Shown one piece after another: positions 8,101 through 16,506 of a stretch of DNA of 64,000 nucleotides. This DNA comes from Shouchella rhizosphaerae (GTDB taxonomy: Bacteria; Bacillota; Bacilli; Bacillales; Bacillaceae_D). The stretch is from contig NZ_FRBS01000002.1 in NCBI RefSeq assembly GCF_900142675.1, forward strand, positions 434,001 through 498,000. The letters are read 5' to 3'. The position numbers and the translations under genes were made by a program. The notes beneath the pieces were generated by a model. That model was not told where the DNA came from. It searched no databases and was given only the letters and a program-made list of their open reading frames with translations. The number at the start of each line of letters is the position of its first letter. Positions within the stretch are counted from its first letter, which is position 1.

Positions 8101-8574
8101 ATGCGCTACTACTCAAAACGAGATTGGGCCATGAAAGCCATTATTGCCGCGGTTTGGCTAATCGGGATTGCCGTACTCTTTTTTATGTACACAGACGATT
8201 CAGCAACATTCTTAATGATTTATGTATTTGGCCCAATGTTGGTATTCGGCCTTGTCTTAGTAACCGCATCAATCACGAATATGTATTATGAACTGCAAGA
8301 AGAAGGCTTGTATGTGAAAGCCGGTTTTTACTCTTATTTCTTTCCATATGAAACAATGGAAAGCATTCATCCAATAAAAGGCTTTTACACTCCTGGCGTT
8401 AAAGCCGCCATGGCTTTAACAGGCGTCGCCATCAAAGTCAACGACGGCAGAGAGTTAGTCCGAATTTCTCCAGACAACGAAGCCTCATTCCGCGCCGAGC
8501 TGATGGAAAAAGCGCCCCACGTAAAGGAAATTGATGAAGCCATTTCGCAAAGGGAGGATAAAAAATCCATTTAA
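8101..8574 (+). CDS. PH domain-containing membrane protein
   Basis: A 157-residue protein with two transmembrane helices (about residues 12-32 and 38-60) followed by a small bacterial PH-like domain containing the pattern YYELQEEGLYVKAGFYSYFFPYE and the ending VRISPDNEASFRAEL. This is the common layout of short Bacillus bPH proteins of unknown function, thought to act at the membrane in envelope stress or bacteriocin tolerance. The ATG at 8101 follows AAAAGGAG by eight bases; the ATG seven codons upstream would place that site inside the gene. Monocistronic. Confidence 0.65.
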   Translation: MRYYSKRDWAMKAIIAAVWLIGIAVLFFMYTDDSATFLMIYVFGPMLVFGLVLVTASITNMYYELQEEGLYVKAGFYSYFFPYETMESIHPIKGFYTPGVKAAMALTGVAIKVNDGRELVRISPDNEASFRAELMEKAPHVKEIDEAISQREDKKSI

Positions 8575-8704
8575 ATCTAGCATTGGATCTTCCGAAGAGG
8601 GACGAGCATATCGATTTTCTTGCGCTTTTTTGTGAAAAGCTCTTTTTTGATGACCTAGCCGAACCAGGAAACGATAAATGTTAACAGTGGGGAAAGCAAA
8701 CTAA

Positions 8705-8733
8705 TTGACTCCGCGGTCAAGAATGGATATGAT
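8705..8733 (+). promoter_or_regulatory. TetR gene promoter overlapping an operator
   Basis: TTGACT, 17-base spacer, TATGAT: a strong sigma-A promoter. The -35 box is the left half of the dyad TTGAC-N6-GTCAA at 8705-8720. The expected transcription start falls at or next to the ATG at 8740. Confidence 0.75.
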
Positions 8734-8739
8734 ACCTCC

Positions 8740-9339
8740 ATGAGCAGACCAAGAGAATTTGATGTTGATCGTGCGCTGCGCCAGTCCATGGAAGTATTTT
8801 GGACGAAAGGGTTTAAAGCGACTTCCTATGATGACTTGACTAGCACGACGCAAGTGAAGAAACAAAGTTTGTATTGTGTCTTTAAAAATAAGCGCGAGTT
8901 GTTTTTACGTGCATTAGTGCTATACAGGGAACAGAGCATAGCGATGCTGGAGGCATTGGCCTCTCAGGAGGGGTCTCCTGTGAAAAAATTGGAGGCCATT
9001 TGCGAGGCTACGCTCTGTCAAAACGATGAAACGATGAGTCGAGGCTGCCTCATCGTCAATTCAGCCCTTGAATTTGGAACCGATGACGAGGAAGTCAATC
9101 GCGAGGTCGCATTGATGTTTAATCAGGTCGGCCGTGTGCTAGAGACGGTCATTCGCAGCGGTCAGGAACAGCAATTGATTACGTCTCGCCTTACAAGCAA
9201 AGCGCTTGCCCTTCACCTGAACAACGCTCTTAGCGGCGCGAAGATTATGGAAAAATCAGGTGCTCCCCGAGAACAGATCGCAGTGGTATTGCGTACAGCG
9301 CTTGCGCTTATGATGGCAGAGAATGATGGAAGCTTGTGA
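8740..9339 (+). CDS. TetR/AcrR family transcriptional regulator
   Basis: A 199-residue TetR-type repressor. The N-terminal helix-turn-helix runs through residues 8-50 (FWTKGFKATSYDDL, then KKQSLYCVFKNKRELF) and a C-terminal TetR_C domain of the CgmR/YxaF kind follows. The MSRPREFD opening is typical, which supports this ATG although no Shine-Dalgarno sequence precedes it. The promoter -10 box ends only six bases before the ATG, so the mRNA may be leaderless. The operator over its promoter recurs upstream of the Old Yellow Enzyme gene, so it probably represses both, releasing them in response to an electrophile or similar ligand. Confidence 0.87.
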   Translation: MSRPREFDVDRALRQSMEVFWTKGFKATSYDDLTSTTQVKKQSLYCVFKNKRELFLRALVLYREQSIAMLEALASQEGSPVKKLEAICEATLCQNDETMSRGCLIVNSALEFGTDDEEVNREVALMFNQVGRVLETVIRSGQEQQLITSRLTSKALALHLNNALSGAKIMEKSGAPREQIAVVLRTALALMMAENDGSL

Positions 9340-9352
9340 GTGATATATAACA

Positions 9353-9393
9353 ACATGCATGTATGATACGTTGAATGCGTGCATGTCTTTTTT
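9353..9393 (+). terminator. Terminator after the TetR gene
   Basis: ACATGCAT pairs with TGCATGT across a 20-base loop that can fold further, followed by six T at 9388-9393. Confidence 0.6.
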
Positions 9394-9400
9394 AGGAAAA

Positions 9401-9432
9401 TTCTTGACTGTGTGGTCAAGAAGGCGTATAGA
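9401..9432 (+). promoter_or_regulatory. Old Yellow Enzyme promoter with TetR operator
   Basis: Promoter TTGACT-17-TATAGA at 9404-9432. The perfect dyad TTCTTGAC-N6-GTCAAGAA at 9401-9422 covers the -35 box, exactly as at the TetR gene (TTGAC-N6-GTCAA). Confidence 0.75.
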
Positions 9433-9536
9433 CCGTATGGAAAAACGTGCGAGGGGGTGATACTTAAAAACATAGAGGGCATCAAATGATTGATTTTCTA
9501 GACTGTTCACATACAAAATGAAACCCGGAGGTAGTT

Positions 9537-10577
9537 ATGACGAATTCAACGTCCGTTCAAGCTTTGTTCCAACCGTTTTCAATTAAAAATATGAATCTGT
9601 CCAATCGGATTGTGATGGCGCCGATGACTCGCCAATTTTCACCTGGAGGCGTTCCAGGGCCTGATGTGGCCGCCTATTACCGCCGCAGAGCGGAAAACGG
9701 AGTCGGACTAATTGTGACCGAGGGTACGGTCATTGAGCATCCAGATTCGTCGAATCAGGAAAATGTCCCGCACATCTATGGCGACAAGGCATTAAACGGC
9801 TGGGCCAACGTAGTGGCTGAGGTGCACAAAGCCGGTGGCCGGATCATCCCACAGATTTGGCATATGGGTGCTCGCGGCCATGTCGGCGACTATACGGAAA
9901 ACGATGTCGCCGCCATAGTGGATGCTTTTGCGCAAGCTGCAGCGGAAGCGAAGCGGATCGGCTTTGACGGGATTGAACTGCACGGTGCGCACCAATATTT
10001 GATTGACCAGTTTTTTTGGGATCAAACGAACCCGCGCACAGATCGTTATGGCGGTGATATGGTGGAACGCACCCGCTTTGCGGTGGAGGTCATCGAAGCT
10101 TGCCGCCGCGCCGTCGGACCGGACTTTCCTATTGTGCTGCGCTTCTCGCAATGGAAGTCCAGTGACTATACGGCTAAATTGGCAACAACAGCGGCTGAAT
10201 TGGAGCAATTTCTGGCACCGTTAACCGACGCAGGAGTCGATGTCTTCCACTGCTCCACTCGCCGCTTCTGGGAACCTGAATTTGAAGGGTCTGATTTGAA
10301 TCTTGCTGGTTGGACTAAAAAGCTGACAGGAAAACCAACAATCACCGTCGGATCAGTTGGGTTGGACAGTGAATTTACGAAACTCTTCGCCGAAGGAAAG
10401 GGAGCAGGTGTCTCGAACATTAACGGGTTGATCGAGAAACTGGAACAGGGGGAATTTGATCTCGTAGCGATCGGTCGGGCATTATTAGCTGACCCTGCAT
10501 GGGCAAGCAAAATCCGTGATGGCCGTATCAACGAACTGACGCCATTTTCGCCCGACGCGGTAAAAACACTTTACTAA
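9537..10577 (+). CDS. NADH:flavin oxidoreductase, Old Yellow Enzyme family
   Basis: A 346-residue FMN-dependent ene-reductase-like TIM barrel. Visible motifs are the start LFQPFSIKNMNLSNRIVMAPMTR, the FMN-side IPQIWHMGAR at 104-113, the substrate-binding GIELHGAHQYLIDQFF at 145-160, and NPRTDRYGGD at 165-174. Such enzymes reduce activated C=C bonds with NAD(P)H. Between WHMGARGHVGD and the DAFAQAAAEAKR helix, the family usually has roughly 25-30 more residues ending PSG...MTEADI, so an internal deletion is likely here. The ATG has GGAGG upstream. TetR control is inferred from the shared operator. Confidence 0.87.
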   Translation: MTNSTSVQALFQPFSIKNMNLSNRIVMAPMTRQFSPGGVPGPDVAAYYRRRAENGVGLIVTEGTVIEHPDSSNQENVPHIYGDKALNGWANVVAEVHKAGGRIIPQIWHMGARGHVGDYTENDVAAIVDAFAQAAAEAKRIGFDGIELHGAHQYLIDQFFWDQTNPRTDRYGGDMVERTRFAVEVIEACRRAVGPDFPIVLRFSQWKSSDYTAKLATTAAELEQFLAPLTDAGVDVFHCSTRRFWEPEFEGSDLNLAGWTKKLTGKPTITVGSVGLDSEFTKLFAEGKGAGVSNINGLIEKLEQGEFDLVAIGRALLADPAWASKIRDGRINELTPFSPDAVKTLY

Positions 10578-10596
10578 AAGTAATCTTGCAACAACG

Positions 10597-10620
10597 AAGG
10601 AGCTGCGCCGCAGCTCCTTT
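10597..10620 (+). terminator. Terminator after the Old Yellow Enzyme gene
   Basis: GC-rich palindrome AAGGAGCTGCG/CGCAGCTCCTT right after the stop, followed only by a short T run (CTCCTTT), so efficiency may be moderate. Confidence 0.6.
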
Positions 10621-11088
10621 CGCGTGAGTGGCGAAATTCTTCAAAGGGAAGCAATGAAGAGTAGCGTCAAGGGATCCACATTTAAATGTTCGATAAAGAA
10701 TACGATCAAACATTCGATCTGACAGGGTTTCTCATATGAATAATAAGAGTCTGGCCGTACCTCCCACATATTTTGTTTTCGGTTGTTACGATCGGAGCTT
10801 CGCCAAACCAATTGTGCAGTCCGAACAGGAAAATAAACGACACCCGATCTTTAAAAGTGGATTACACCTTTTACGGAATGGGGGACTCCCGAATGTTTTC
10901 TGTACATGTTTAAACACGCCCTTTTTATGTTTTTTTGGCATGAACAAATTTAGTGGTAGGAGGCTTCGCTAATGTACGTCTTGGCCGCAATCAGCATTCA
11001 TGCGAATCCAAGCCAGCCACCGATTGCCCTGCATAACAACCTATCCCACTTGGCACACTAACGGTATGAATAGCCGGAGGAGCCTTTT
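10621..11088. other. Gene-free stretch before the germination operon
   Basis: No credible gene; a 78-codon frame at 10736 lacks a ribosome binding site and reads as low-complexity Phe/Cys-rich sequence. An imperfect dyad AATGTTCGAT/ATCAAACATT lies at 10685-10714. The only functional signal is the sigma-G-like promoter at 11031-11060. Confidence 0.5.
11031..11060 (+). promoter_or_regulatory. Sigma-G-like forespore promoter
   Basis: GCATA, 18-base spacer, CACACTA, matching the sigma-G pattern GHATR-N17/18-CATNHTA except for one base. It ends 28 bases before the first germination gene, where forespore transcription is expected. Confidence 0.5.
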
Positions 11089-12513
11089 ATGGATGTGTTT
11101 GGTGCCGATTATGAACAAAATAAGAAAAAATTGGTCGAGGAAATAGGCGATCAAGCCGACTTGACGATTAAATATGCGTACGCGACTTCATTGGATAAGC
11201 AGTTGACGTTTTTTTATTTCGGAGAAGCGGACATGCAAAGAATGGAGAGCTGCCTTCGCTACTTAAATGGGTTGCCAGCCGCTTATTTTAAAAAGAGGGG
11301 CAGCGAGGAGGAGTGGGCGAAACCATCGATTAGCTATGCGGAGTCTGTAGAACTGGATGTCAAAAAAGCGGTCAAATCGCTGTATTTGGATCGGGTCGTC
11401 TTGCTGGTGGAGGGCGTCCCGTTTGCGTATGTGTTGCAGTTAAAAAAGGGAATGAACCGCAACGTGGAGCAGCCGACAATTGAGCCGGTTATCCGCGGCC
11501 CGAAAGTGTCGTTTATTGAGGATGTTAACGCAAACATTGCCTTAGTACGCCAGTATGGCGATGACGAAAACCTCATTGTCGCTGAACATGTTGTCCATTA
11601 TAAAAACAAACAAAAGACGATCCGCTACATTCACCATAAAGAAAAAACAGAGCCTGCTGTTGTCGAAGAGGTAGCCGAGCGCCTGAAGGGCATTCAACAC
11701 GCCAACATTGAGGATTCTGGTAAAGTTGAAAGTTTTTTGAACAACTCGCCTTTGTACTCGCCATTTCCGCAAATCCAGACAACAGAGCGGGTTGACCTGA
11801 TTTTAGGCGGCCTAGAAGAAGGACGTGTCGCCATCTTTGTCGACGGCTCGCCGTTTGCGTTTATGGTGCCCACCACGTTTGAACAGCAACTGCAAGCGGC
11901 GGACGATTATTATGAGCGCTGGATGATTAGCTCTCTCATTCGCATACTCCGTTACATAGCTTTATTCATTACGTTGTTTGTTGCACCTGTTTACATCGCG
12001 CTTGTGTCTTTCCATCAAGGGCTCATACCGGACGAACTGTCGCTCACGATCATGAATACACGAATGAACGTGCCCTTTCCAGCGGCTGGCGAAGTCGTCG
12101 TGATGACGCTTTTTATAGAATTATTGCGTGAGGCGAGTATTCGCCTCCCTTCTCCCCTTGGGCAGACAATCGGCCTAGTTGGCGGCGTTGTTGTTGGCCA
12201 AGCTGTCGTTGAGGCCCATATTGTCAGCTCAATCATGGTCATCATCATAGCGCTGACAGCGATTTCGTCTTTTGCCGTGCCAATGTATAACTTGAGCTTG
12301 TCTTTTCGGCTTCTTAGCTTTGTCGCCATCCTCTTTGCCTCAATGTTCGGCCTGTTTGGCGTCGTTTGCTTTTTTATTGCCCTTACCATTCATTTAGCAA
12401 GCTTGCATAACTATGGCGTCCATTATTTTTCGCTTAAATTTTCATTCAAAAAACATGGCATTTACGATGCCATCCTCCGTTTGCCGACTGTACTGAAGGA
12501 TAAGAAGGGGTGA
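11089..12513 (+). CDS. Germinant receptor A subunit (GerA family)
   Basis: A 474-residue GerA/GerK-type A subunit of an inner spore membrane nutrient receptor. It has the soluble N-terminal domain (about 1-275, with LYLDRVVLLVEGVPFA and VDLILGGLEEGRVAIFVDGSPFAF), then membrane helices including RILRYIALFITLFVAPVYIAL, and the conserved PFPAAGEVVVMTLFIELLRE and LGQTIGLVGGVVVGQAVVEA segments. Together with the B and C subunits it senses germinants and triggers ion release. The ATG follows CCGGAGGAG. First gene of a gerA-gerB-gerC operon. Which germinant it detects is not predictable. Confidence 0.93.
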   Translation: MDVFGADYEQNKKKLVEEIGDQADLTIKYAYATSLDKQLTFFYFGEADMQRMESCLRYLNGLPAAYFKKRGSEEEWAKPSISYAESVELDVKKAVKSLYLDRVVLLVEGVPFAYVLQLKKGMNRNVEQPTIEPVIRGPKVSFIEDVNANIALVRQYGDDENLIVAEHVVHYKNKQKTIRYIHHKEKTEPAVVEEVAERLKGIQHANIEDSGKVESFLNNSPLYSPFPQIQTTERVDLILGGLEEGRVAIFVDGSPFAFMVPTTFEQQLQAADDYYERWMISSLIRILRYIALFITLFVAPVYIALVSFHQGLIPDELSLTIMNTRMNVPFPAAGEVVVMTLFIELLREASIRLPSPLGQTIGLVGGVVVGQAVVEAHIVSSIMVIIIALTAISSFAVPMYNLSLSFRLLSFVAILFASMFGLFGVVCFFIALTIHLASLHNYGVHYFSLKFSFKKHGIYDAILRLPTVLKDKKG

Positions 12514-12520
12514 ATTGCAC

Positions 12521-13624
12521 TTGGCCAAGACGAACGTTTATATGCAGCGGACACTGACTAATGTCCAGTTTGCGGCAGTATTGATGACGACGCTCCTCGG
12601 TGTGGGTGTGTTAAACTTGCCGCGGACGATGACCGTTAACTTAAATACGGCTGATGGCTGGATCTCGGTCCTGATTGCTGGCATAGCCGTAAGCCTCATT
12701 TTTTTGTTTAATGTCTTTGCCTTCAAGTCTCATCAGGTTGACTCGATTGACGTTTTTATGGAGAGAGCGTTCGGCAAGTGGGTAAGCAATTTTCTTTGCA
12801 TCGTGATTGCCGTTTACTTTCTCGTCCAGTCCAGTTGGCAAGTCGTGGCCATGAGCGAAATGATCCGCTATTTTTTGCTAGAAGAAACGCCCTATTATGT
12901 CGTCATTGGAATGATTGTCATTTTAAGCGCGTATGCCGTGTTTTACCCGTTTGCAACGATTGCACGCATCTGCTGTTTTTTTCTGCCGATTTCCCTTATT
13001 GTGCTCTTGCTTATTCTCGGGCTTAGTGCAGAGGAAGTGGATGTGTATCGACTACGCCCTGTCGCTCCAGAAGGGTTTGGTCCGATTTTCGCCAATGTAA
13101 CAGAGGCGCTCCAAGCTTTTCAAGGTGCTGAAGTTATGTTGCTTCTCCTCGCTTTTCTCCGAACAGGCACAAAGCCTAAGAAAAGCGGTGTACTTGCGTT
13201 TTCAACGATAACAGTGGTCTACATGTTAATTTATGGAATTGTGGTTTCCTCTCTAGGTGTGGCAGAAGTAAAAACGCTCGTGTGGCCAACGATTGCCTTG
13301 ACACAAGCTGCAGAAAGTGGAGCGTTCTTTTCTGGTCGCTTAAATTCTTTGCTGATTAGTACATGGACACTGCAATTTTTTACGACCATTGTGCTTGCCT
13401 TGTTTGCGGCAGTCCATTTGCTTGATAAACGACTGCCGATCCGTCGTGGCTATTTGTTGTTTGTATGCACTGTGCTTGTTTTTGCGATTGGCATACTGCC
13501 ACAGACGTACTACCAAATTTCAATGGTAGGCAAGTGGGAACAGTATGCTTTTTTGACTATTTTTGCGGTATTGCCATTCCTTTGTTACCTCACGGTTGCC
13601 ATCAAAAAGAAGGTGAAGGCATGA
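12521..13624 (+). CDS. Germinant receptor B subunit (GerB family)
   Basis: An APC-superfamily membrane protein of about 367 residues with ten predicted helices, the GerB subunit that probably binds the germinant. Typical features are VQFAAVLMTTLLGVGVLNLP near the start, the helix with FLVQSSWQVVAMSEMIRYF and the region FGPIFANVTEALQAFQG. The start is uncertain: TTG at 12521 and TTG at 12515 both follow AAGGGGTGA; the former has the better spacing. It begins within ten bases of the gerA stop and its own stop overlaps the gerC ATG. Confidence 0.9.
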   Translation: MAKTNVYMQRTLTNVQFAAVLMTTLLGVGVLNLPRTMTVNLNTADGWISVLIAGIAVSLIFLFNVFAFKSHQVDSIDVFMERAFGKWVSNFLCIVIAVYFLVQSSWQVVAMSEMIRYFLLEETPYYVVIGMIVILSAYAVFYPFATIARICCFFLPISLIVLLLILGLSAEEVDVYRLRPVAPEGFGPIFANVTEALQAFQGAEVMLLLLAFLRTGTKPKKSGVLAFSTITVVYMLIYGIVVSSLGVAEVKTLVWPTIALTQAAESGAFFSGRLNSLLISTWTLQFFTTIVLALFAAVHLLDKRLPIRRGYLLFVCTVLVFAIGILPQTYYQISMVGKWEQYAFLTIFAVLPFLCYLTVAIKKKVKA

Positions 13625-14745
13625 AATATAAGATCATCGCGCTACTTGGCAGTGTGCTGCTCCTTACAGGTTGCTGGGACCACACGAATATTGAAGACTA
13701 CTCACTCGTCATGGGCATTGGGCTTGGGATTGATGCAGAGGAAAAGGAAAAGGTCGGCATGCTGACGCAATTGTATCTGCCTGTTGCTGACGCCAAAGGT
13801 GTTGCCGAGCTTTCTTTTCGAAACCTTTATACAAAAGGAGAAACGGTCTTAGACGCAACGCGGGAATTGGAGTTAATTGACCAAGGAATATTAAGCGACC
13901 ATCAACTCGTGCTCGTGTTTCATGAGGATGCGTTAAGAAAGTGGCGGGCCGAAGAGCTGATTAACCAAAAAATCCGCGACGAACGGGCAAGGAGGGGCAT
14001 TCGGATATTTGTCACTGAGGTGCCGTTGCAAACACTGTTTAAGTATCCAGTAGAAGCAAGAGTAGCACCTACATCGAAAATGTTGGACGCGCTTGCGCAA
14101 AACACCGACCGCTCTACAAAAGTACTACCGCCGGTCACACTTGGGACGTTGTCTGACAACATTAATCGTGGCTACACGATGATTTTGCCAAAAGTGACAG
14201 TGAAAGACGGAAACTTGGAGCTAGACGGAGGCCAAATTTTAAAGAAAGGCGTCCATCTAGCCGATTCCCTCTCCCCTGACCAAATAACTAGCTTAAACTG
14301 GCTTACAGGCGAGGTGAAAGCGGGCGTCGTGCAGGCTAAAGTGGATGGCTACCGAGTGGTATATGAAGTATTAAGCTCTCGGATAGAGTCTGTTAAAACA
14401 ACGCTTGAAAACGACAAACTTACGATGGACATTTATGTAAAATCAGATGGACGCCTGGCGGAAAACTGGGATCCGAAAGAAAATACGTACGATCCAACGT
14501 ATTTAAAGAAACTGGAAGGGCTATTTGAAAAAACGGTAGAAACACAAGTGGACCAAATCGTCAATGACATGCAAACAAAATACGAGGCCGCTCCCTTTAA
14601 GCTTGTTAAATATGTACGCGTACAGCAATACCCATTTTGGAAAAAGAATAAAGACAACTGGGATGAAGTCTTTTCAGAGGCGACAGTCCGCTTCCATGTT
14701 GATTTGACGATTACCGACTTTGGCATTAGGGGGAAAAGGCAATAA
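13621..14745 (+). CDS. Germinant receptor C subunit lipoprotein, Ger(x)C family
   Basis: A 374-residue lipoprotein. The signal peptide ends in the lipobox LTGC (Cys18) followed by WDHTNIEDYSLVMGIGLG, the hallmark of Ger(x)C proteins. The three-domain body contains GILSDHQLVLVFHEDALRK and ends RFHVDLTITDFGIRG. It sits on the outer face of the inner spore membrane with the A and B subunits and needs diacylglyceryl modification for function in B. subtilis. The ATG overlaps the gerB stop as ATGA, with AAGGTGA upstream, so it is translationally coupled. Confidence 0.93.
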   Translation: MKYKIIALLGSVLLLTGCWDHTNIEDYSLVMGIGLGIDAEEKEKVGMLTQLYLPVADAKGVAELSFRNLYTKGETVLDATRELELIDQGILSDHQLVLVFHEDALRKWRAEELINQKIRDERARRGIRIFVTEVPLQTLFKYPVEARVAPTSKMLDALAQNTDRSTKVLPPVTLGTLSDNINRGYTMILPKVTVKDGNLELDGGQILKKGVHLADSLSPDQITSLNWLTGEVKAGVVQAKVDGYRVVYEVLSSRIESVKTTLENDKLTMDIYVKSDGRLAENWDPKENTYDPTYLKKLEGLFEKTVETQVDQIVNDMQTKYEAAPFKLVKYVRVQQYPFWKKNKDNWDEVFSEATVRFHVDLTITDFGIRGKRQ

Positions 14746-14917
14746 GTGTGAAAAAGAGGACGTGTTCGATAGAATCAAGTTGACATTTACGGAGAGGGGA
14801 GAACACGTTCAAGTTAATATCGTTCTATGTAAAGGCGAGAGAAGCTTAATTCACTATTATTCTACAAAGTGCGACAAAAACAGCTAATTGAATGATGTTG
14901 GGAAATATCCAAATTCC

Positions 14918-14946
14918 TTACAATTCGAGAAAATTCCATTTATAAT
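14918..14946 (+). promoter_or_regulatory. Sigma-A promoter of the rap-phr operon
   Basis: TTACAA, 17-base spacer, perfect TATAAT, ending 32 bases before the rap start. Confidence 0.7.
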
Positions 14947-14978
14947 AGAAAGCAACATACTTGGTTTGGGGTGATCGG

Positions 14979-16079
14979 ATGTCTACGGTAGTGCAGGCGG
15001 AAAAAGCGGGGGCGAAAATCGTTGACTGGTATAGTTGCATTATTTCGCGGTCAATCGACCAAGCGATTCTCCTTAAAGAACAAGCCAGCGCCCTCGTAAA
15101 AAACATGGAGCCAAATGACAAGATTTTAGCGTACTATTCATTAGTCGAATTTCGCCATGAAATGCTGCTCAGACAAAACGCAGGAATGGAAGAAGAAGAA
15201 CGGTTTTCGAAAATTGAACCTATCCTAGAGAATACAGTCGACCATTTACTCAAGTACCTCTATTATTTCATCAGTGGGCAAAATGAATACATCAATGAAC
15301 GTTACAAATCCGCGATCAAACTGTTTAGGAAAGCAGAGCGTTTATTAGAGTATGTCGATGACGATGCAGAAGAGGCTGAATTTTATTATTACGCAGGAGC
15401 CGTTTGTTACCGACTAAACCAATACCCTTTTGCGACCTCATATGTTGAGCAAGCTAAAACGATCTTTGACAGTCTTGGGTATGTGGATAAGGGTTTGAAC
15501 TGCCAAATCATAATTGCTGCAACTAACTCCGAAGTCGGAAAGTATGAAAAAGCGGATGAAATCTTAAAAAATGCTTTACAGCAAGCAGAAATGCACCTTG
15601 AAACGAAAGCGCTCATTCTTCGTACCCTCGGACTAAATGCAATACGGAAAAGGGAGTGGGAAGAGGCAGAACATTATTTCAAGTCCGCCTTAGCGATTAA
15701 GGAACACCGCCAATCACCAGTAAGCATGAAAAGCCAATACAATTTGGCCAACGTCTTATTTCGTTTACAGAGGGATTTGGAAGCGCGGGAGTTTTTTAAA
15801 AAAGCGGAAGTAGGCATTCTTTATTACAGAAATACAGAATATTCGGCTCGGTCTCTAGTCACAAAAGGGCTTTATATTGAAAATGGAAACTTGGCATTAG
15901 TCAATAAGGGCATCGATCTTCTAAGAGAACACTCTTTAGAGTTTGAAATTGCTGAAGTGGCTGAAGAGACGTCTGCTTACCTTGAAAAAGCAGGAAAATC
16001 ACAAGAAGCATTGAAGTATATGAAAGTCGCTTACGAAGCAAAGCTAAATCAAAATGCACTGGGAGTTGATCAAGCATGA
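14979..16079 (+). CDS. rap: Rap family response regulator phosphatase/inhibitor
   Basis: A 366-residue TPR protein of the Rap family, the usual length. Residues 1-70 form the three-helix bundle (KIVDWYSCIISRSIDQA and LAYYSLVEFRHEML) that contacts Spo0F or ComA in known members; the rest is six to seven TPR repeats (YYYAGAVCYRLNQYPFATSY, LRTLGLNAIRKREWEEAEHY, SQYNLANVLFRLQRDLEARE and others) that bind the Phr pentapeptide. The ATG at 14979 follows GGGGTGAT. It overlaps the first phr gene by four bases, as is normal for rap-phr pairs. Which response regulator it targets is unknown. Confidence 0.9.
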   Translation: MSTVVQAEKAGAKIVDWYSCIISRSIDQAILLKEQASALVKNMEPNDKILAYYSLVEFRHEMLLRQNAGMEEEERFSKIEPILENTVDHLLKYLYYFISGQNEYINERYKSAIKLFRKAERLLEYVDDDAEEAEFYYYAGAVCYRLNQYPFATSYVEQAKTIFDSLGYVDKGLNCQIIIAATNSEVGKYEKADEILKNALQQAEMHLETKALILRTLGLNAIRKREWEEAEHYFKSALAIKEHRQSPVSMKSQYNLANVLFRLQRDLEAREFFKKAEVGILYYRNTEYSARSLVTKGLYIENGNLALVNKGIDLLREHSLEFEIAEVAEETSAYLEKAGKSQEALKYMKVAYEAKLNQNALGVDQA

Positions 16080-16192
16080 AAAAACTTCTCTTGACTTTAG
16101 TGTTGGTACTTGCCTTTACTGGATTTCAAGGTCTTGCACAGTCAAATGGGAACCCAATTCAACCACATGATAAAACAGACATTGCAAGTTAA
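16076..16192 (+). CDS. phr: Phr signalling peptide precursor 1
   Basis: A 38-residue pre-Phr peptide starting MKKLLLTLVLVLAFTGFQ, a cleavable signal peptide with likely cleavage after GLAQ or LAQS. The exported tail is SNGNPIQPHDKTDIAS. The ATG overlaps the rap TGA as ATGA. Known Phr peptides are cut to five or six residues, re-imported by Opp and inhibit their Rap. Across the three copies here, QP[HD]DK is the best conserved tail segment and a candidate core, unlike the basic ARNQT/ERGMT type of B. subtilis. Confidence 0.85.
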   Translation: MKKLLLTLVLVLAFTGFQGLAQSNGNPIQPHDKTDIAS

Positions 16193-16294
16193 TTTTTTTA
16201 GCAAGAGAAAGCCTAAATAGCAAAAGCCTGAAGATGCCTGTAGATTGACCGTTTACAACCAAGAAAACCAAAAATCAATGGGGGTCGATCAGGA

Positions 16295-16414
16295 GTGAAA
16301 AAACTTCTTTTAACTTTAGTGGTGGTACTAGCATTTACAGGAACCCAAGGTCTAGCGCAGACAAGTGATGGGAATGTATTCCAACCACATGACAAAGCGG
16401 ATGGTGTTAGTTGA
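16295..16414 (+). CDS. phr: Phr signalling peptide precursor 2
   Basis: A 39-residue paralogue of the first Phr precursor with a GTG start; GGGGGT lies upstream at 16280 and AGGA adjoins the start. The signal peptide MKKLLLTLVVVLAFTG is nearly identical, and the exported tail reads TSDGNVFQPHDKADGVS. It lies 219 bases after copy 1 in a repeated unit that includes the upstream spacer. It has no promoter of its own, so it depends on rap read-through. Confidence 0.8.
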   Translation: MKKLLLTLVVVLAFTGTQGLAQTSDGNVFQPHDKADGVS

Positions 16415-16506
16415 TTTTTTAGAGCAAGTGGAAGCCTAAATTAGCAAATACCTGAAGATACCAGTAGATTGAAGCAAAAGCATAAATCAATGGGGGTCGA
16501 TCAGGA

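Noticed and set aside
10736-10972. 78-codon frame before the germination operon
   Set aside because: No Shine-Dalgarno sequence, biased low-complexity product, and no conserved pattern.
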